From Myxococcales bacterium 68-20 (GTDB lineage: Bacteria > Myxococcota_A > Polyangia > Polyangiales > Polyangiaceae): a stretch of DNA of 64,000 bases. Below, one piece after another: positions 62,519-64,000 of the stretch. Both the position numbers and the translations under genes were made by a program. A model generated the notes under the pieces. It was not told the DNA's origin and did no database searches. It saw nothing but the letters and a program-made list of their open reading frames with translations. The stretch is taken from NCBI GenBank assembly GCA_001899635.1, contig MKVQ01000009.1, forward strand, positions 110,638 to 174,637, written 5' to 3'. Numbering within the stretch: position 1 is the stretch's first letter; each line of letters begins with the position of its first letter.

Positions 62519-63795
62519 TGAGCGCCCGGCGGCTCGTCCTGTTCGGCCTCACTACCGCGCTCGCCTTCTCGTCGCTCGCCGCGTGCAACGCGATCCTCGG
62601 TGTCGAAGACGTCCAGCTGAAGCGCGTTCGCGACAGCGGCAACCAGGAAGAAGAAGAGCCGACCATCGACTCCGACCCCGAGACGGACGGTGAGACGCCG
62701 AGCCGGCCCAACGTCTTCCAAACCGCGCTCGGCGAGCAGCACTCCTGTGCGCGCGAGCCCAACGGCACGGTGCGCTGCTGGGGCGACGACCTCCAAGGAC
62801 AGACGGGCTCGGGCGGGCCAGCCGACGGCGGCATCGTGACGACGCCGCGTGATGTCGAAGGCATCACCGATGCAGTCGACATCGCATCCGGACGCAATCA
62901 CACCTGCGTCGCCCGCCGCACCGGCAAGGTCTCATGCTGGGGGTACAACCTCGACGGCCAGCTCGGCAACGGCGAGGCGGCGAACCGCAAGGCTACACCG
63001 GTCGAAGTCGCCGGGTTGACGAGCGCCTTCGCCGTAGCCGCCGGTGGCAATTTCTCGTGCGCGCTCCGCGGCAGCGGGTCGGTAGCGTGCTGGGGCGGGA
63101 ACGGGAGCGGACAGCTCGGCAAAGGCGACGAGTCGCCGAGCACGACGCCGGTCGCCGTCCCGAAGCTCACCGGCATCGTCGCGATCGCCGCGGGTCAGGC
63201 GCACGCATGCGCGGTGAAGAACACGGGCACGGTCTCGTGCTGGGGTGACGGCGCGAACGGCCAGCTCGGATCGGGACAGGCCAAGAGCAGCTCGAGCCCG
63301 GTCACGGTCGACAACCTCCCCGACGCCGTGATGGTCGCCGCCGCCGAGCGATCGACGTGCGCGCTCACGAAGACGGGGTCGGTGCTGTGCTGGGGCGCGA
63401 ACGAGCTCGGCCAGCTCGGCACCGGCGCGCCGAACGCGAACCCGAACCCCGCGCCGATCGTGGTGTCGAACCTCACCGACGCGAAGTCGATCTGGACCGG
63501 GAAGAACCACGCCTGCGCGGCACGCAAGAGCGGCGCCGTGGTGTGCTGGGGAGCCGGCTCGCGCGGTCAGCTCGGCGACGGCCAGTCCCGCCCCGACGGC
63601 GGCGGCGCGCAGGCGTCGTTCGTCACGGTGACCGGACTCCAAACCGCGATCGGCGTCGGCGCCGGCGGCAGTCACTCGTGTGCGCCGACGAAGGCGAACG
63701 AGGTCGTGTGCTGGGGCGCGAACGACCGAGGTCAGCTCGGCAATGGCTCGACGATCAGCGAGCGCTCCCCCGTGAGCGTGACCGGATACCCCTGA
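62518..63795 (+). CDS. Lipoprotein with seven RCC1 repeats
   Basis: A 425-aa lipoprotein: signal LVLFGLTTALAFSSLAAC (cysteine ~23), Glu/Asp-rich linker, then seven repeats of the form H-S/T-C-A-x6-G-x-V-x-CWG-x4-GQLG-x-G, forming a closed seven-bladed RCC1-type propeller with paired cysteines in each blade. Surface propellers of this type bind ligands; the partner is unknown. The ATG overlaps the upstream stop (TGATG at 62516-62520), so it is translationally coupled to the TPR protein. Confidence 0.93.
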   Translation: MSARRLVLFGLTTALAFSSLAACNAILGVEDVQLKRVRDSGNQEEEEPTIDSDPETDGETPSRPNVFQTALGEQHSCAREPNGTVRCWGDDLQGQTGSGGPADGGIVTTPRDVEGITDAVDIASGRNHTCVARRTGKVSCWGYNLDGQLGNGEAANRKATPVEVAGLTSAFAVAAGGNFSCALRGSGSVACWGGNGSGQLGKGDESPSTTPVAVPKLTGIVAIAAGQAHACAVKNTGTVSCWGDGANGQLGSGQAKSSSSPVTVDNLPDAVMVAAAERSTCALTKTGSVLCWGANELGQLGTGAPNANPNPAPIVVSNLTDAKSIWTGKNHACAARKSGAVVCWGAGSRGQLGDGQSRPDGGGAQASFVTVTGLQTAIGVGAGGSHSCAPTKANEVVCWGANDRGQLGNGSTISERSPVSVTGYP

Positions 63796-63921
63796 GCAGA
63801 TCCGCGCTCGATCACGGCCCCCCAAGCGCGTTCCCTCCAACTGTTCGGTTGGTTCCGTTCCCCCCCACGCACCGTCGACGGCCATCGGGCCAGGCCCCAA
63901 GTGGCCCATGCCACCCCCGCC

Positions 63922-63995
63922 CGGGTGCCCCTAAAAGGGGGCATCCAGGATGTCAGCTTACTGACTCCCTGGATTCGTGGGTTTTGGGGCACCCG
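63922..63995. repeat. Nested inverted-repeat element
   Basis: Outer arms CGGGTGCCCC (63922-63931) and GGGGCACCCG (63986-63995) are perfect complements; inside are TCCAGG/CCTGGA and an innermost GTCAG-CTTA-CTGAC hairpin. Three concentric stems on one axis give a strongly folded element ~125 bases after the RCC1 gene stop. Could be a structured RNA, a terminator-like stem or the end of a repeat family. Confidence 0.7.
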
Positions 63996-64000
63996 GCTGG

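Overview
The window is high-GC DNA with strong G/C third-position codon bias. The gene content points to a myxobacterium of the Polyangia type (Myxococcota): many short secreted lipoproteins with Asp/Gly/Ser-rich linkers after the lipobox cysteine, a TIGR04551-like outer-membrane protein, an RCC1-repeat lipoprotein, Ser/Thr kinases with membrane anchors, a divergent sigma-like protein and several c-di-GMP proteins. This assignment comes from gene style, not a database search. No rRNA, tRNA, CRISPR array or intact transposon was seen.

Layout. 0.7-15.9 kb: glutaredoxin-HesB-rhodanese fusion plus bolA, acyl-CoA ligase, FGE-fold protein, M50 protease, response regulator, Cys-cluster protein, hydrolase, MpaB-type oxygenase, diguanylate cyclase, metallophosphoesterase and aroC. 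16-31.8 kb: secreted lipoproteins (one flanked by a ~165-bp direct repeat), Eis-like acetyltransferase, sigma-like protein, EVE protein, deoxynucleoside kinase, Ku, a multi-TM Ser/Thr kinase and a small two-gene cassette with a decayed Fic/Doc-like protein. 32-43 kb: a polyhydroxyalkanoate (PHA) neighbourhood with PhaR, phasin, phasin-like protein, acyl-CoA ligase and PhaC-like synthase. It surrounds an operon-like run with two paralogous lipoproteins, an alpha/beta hydrolase lipoprotein and the TIGR04551-like barrel. Candidate PhaR operators (GTTGC-N3-GCAAC) lie before the phasin and phaR. 43-51 kb: CsbD, vWA lipoprotein, POT transporter, an L,D-transpeptidase remnant, a palindrome-rich non-coding tract and a cyclophilin.

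51.5-55.9 kb is the most unusual part. Five co-directional genes encode a helical-plus-vWA protein (Ro60-like layout), a 328-aa unknown with a single cysteine, a JAB/JAMM peptidase, an 87-aa beta-grasp-like protein ending in Gly-Cys-Leu, and a minimal ThiF/E1-type adenylating enzyme. Together they look like a compact bacterial ubiquitin-like modification system tied to a vWA scaffold.

56-64 kb: FHA-GGDEF cyclase convergent with an EAL phosphodiesterase, class II amidotransferase, esterase, then a Ser/Thr kinase / TPR / RCC1 run with overlapping or closely spaced genes. The window ends in a nested inverted-repeat element.
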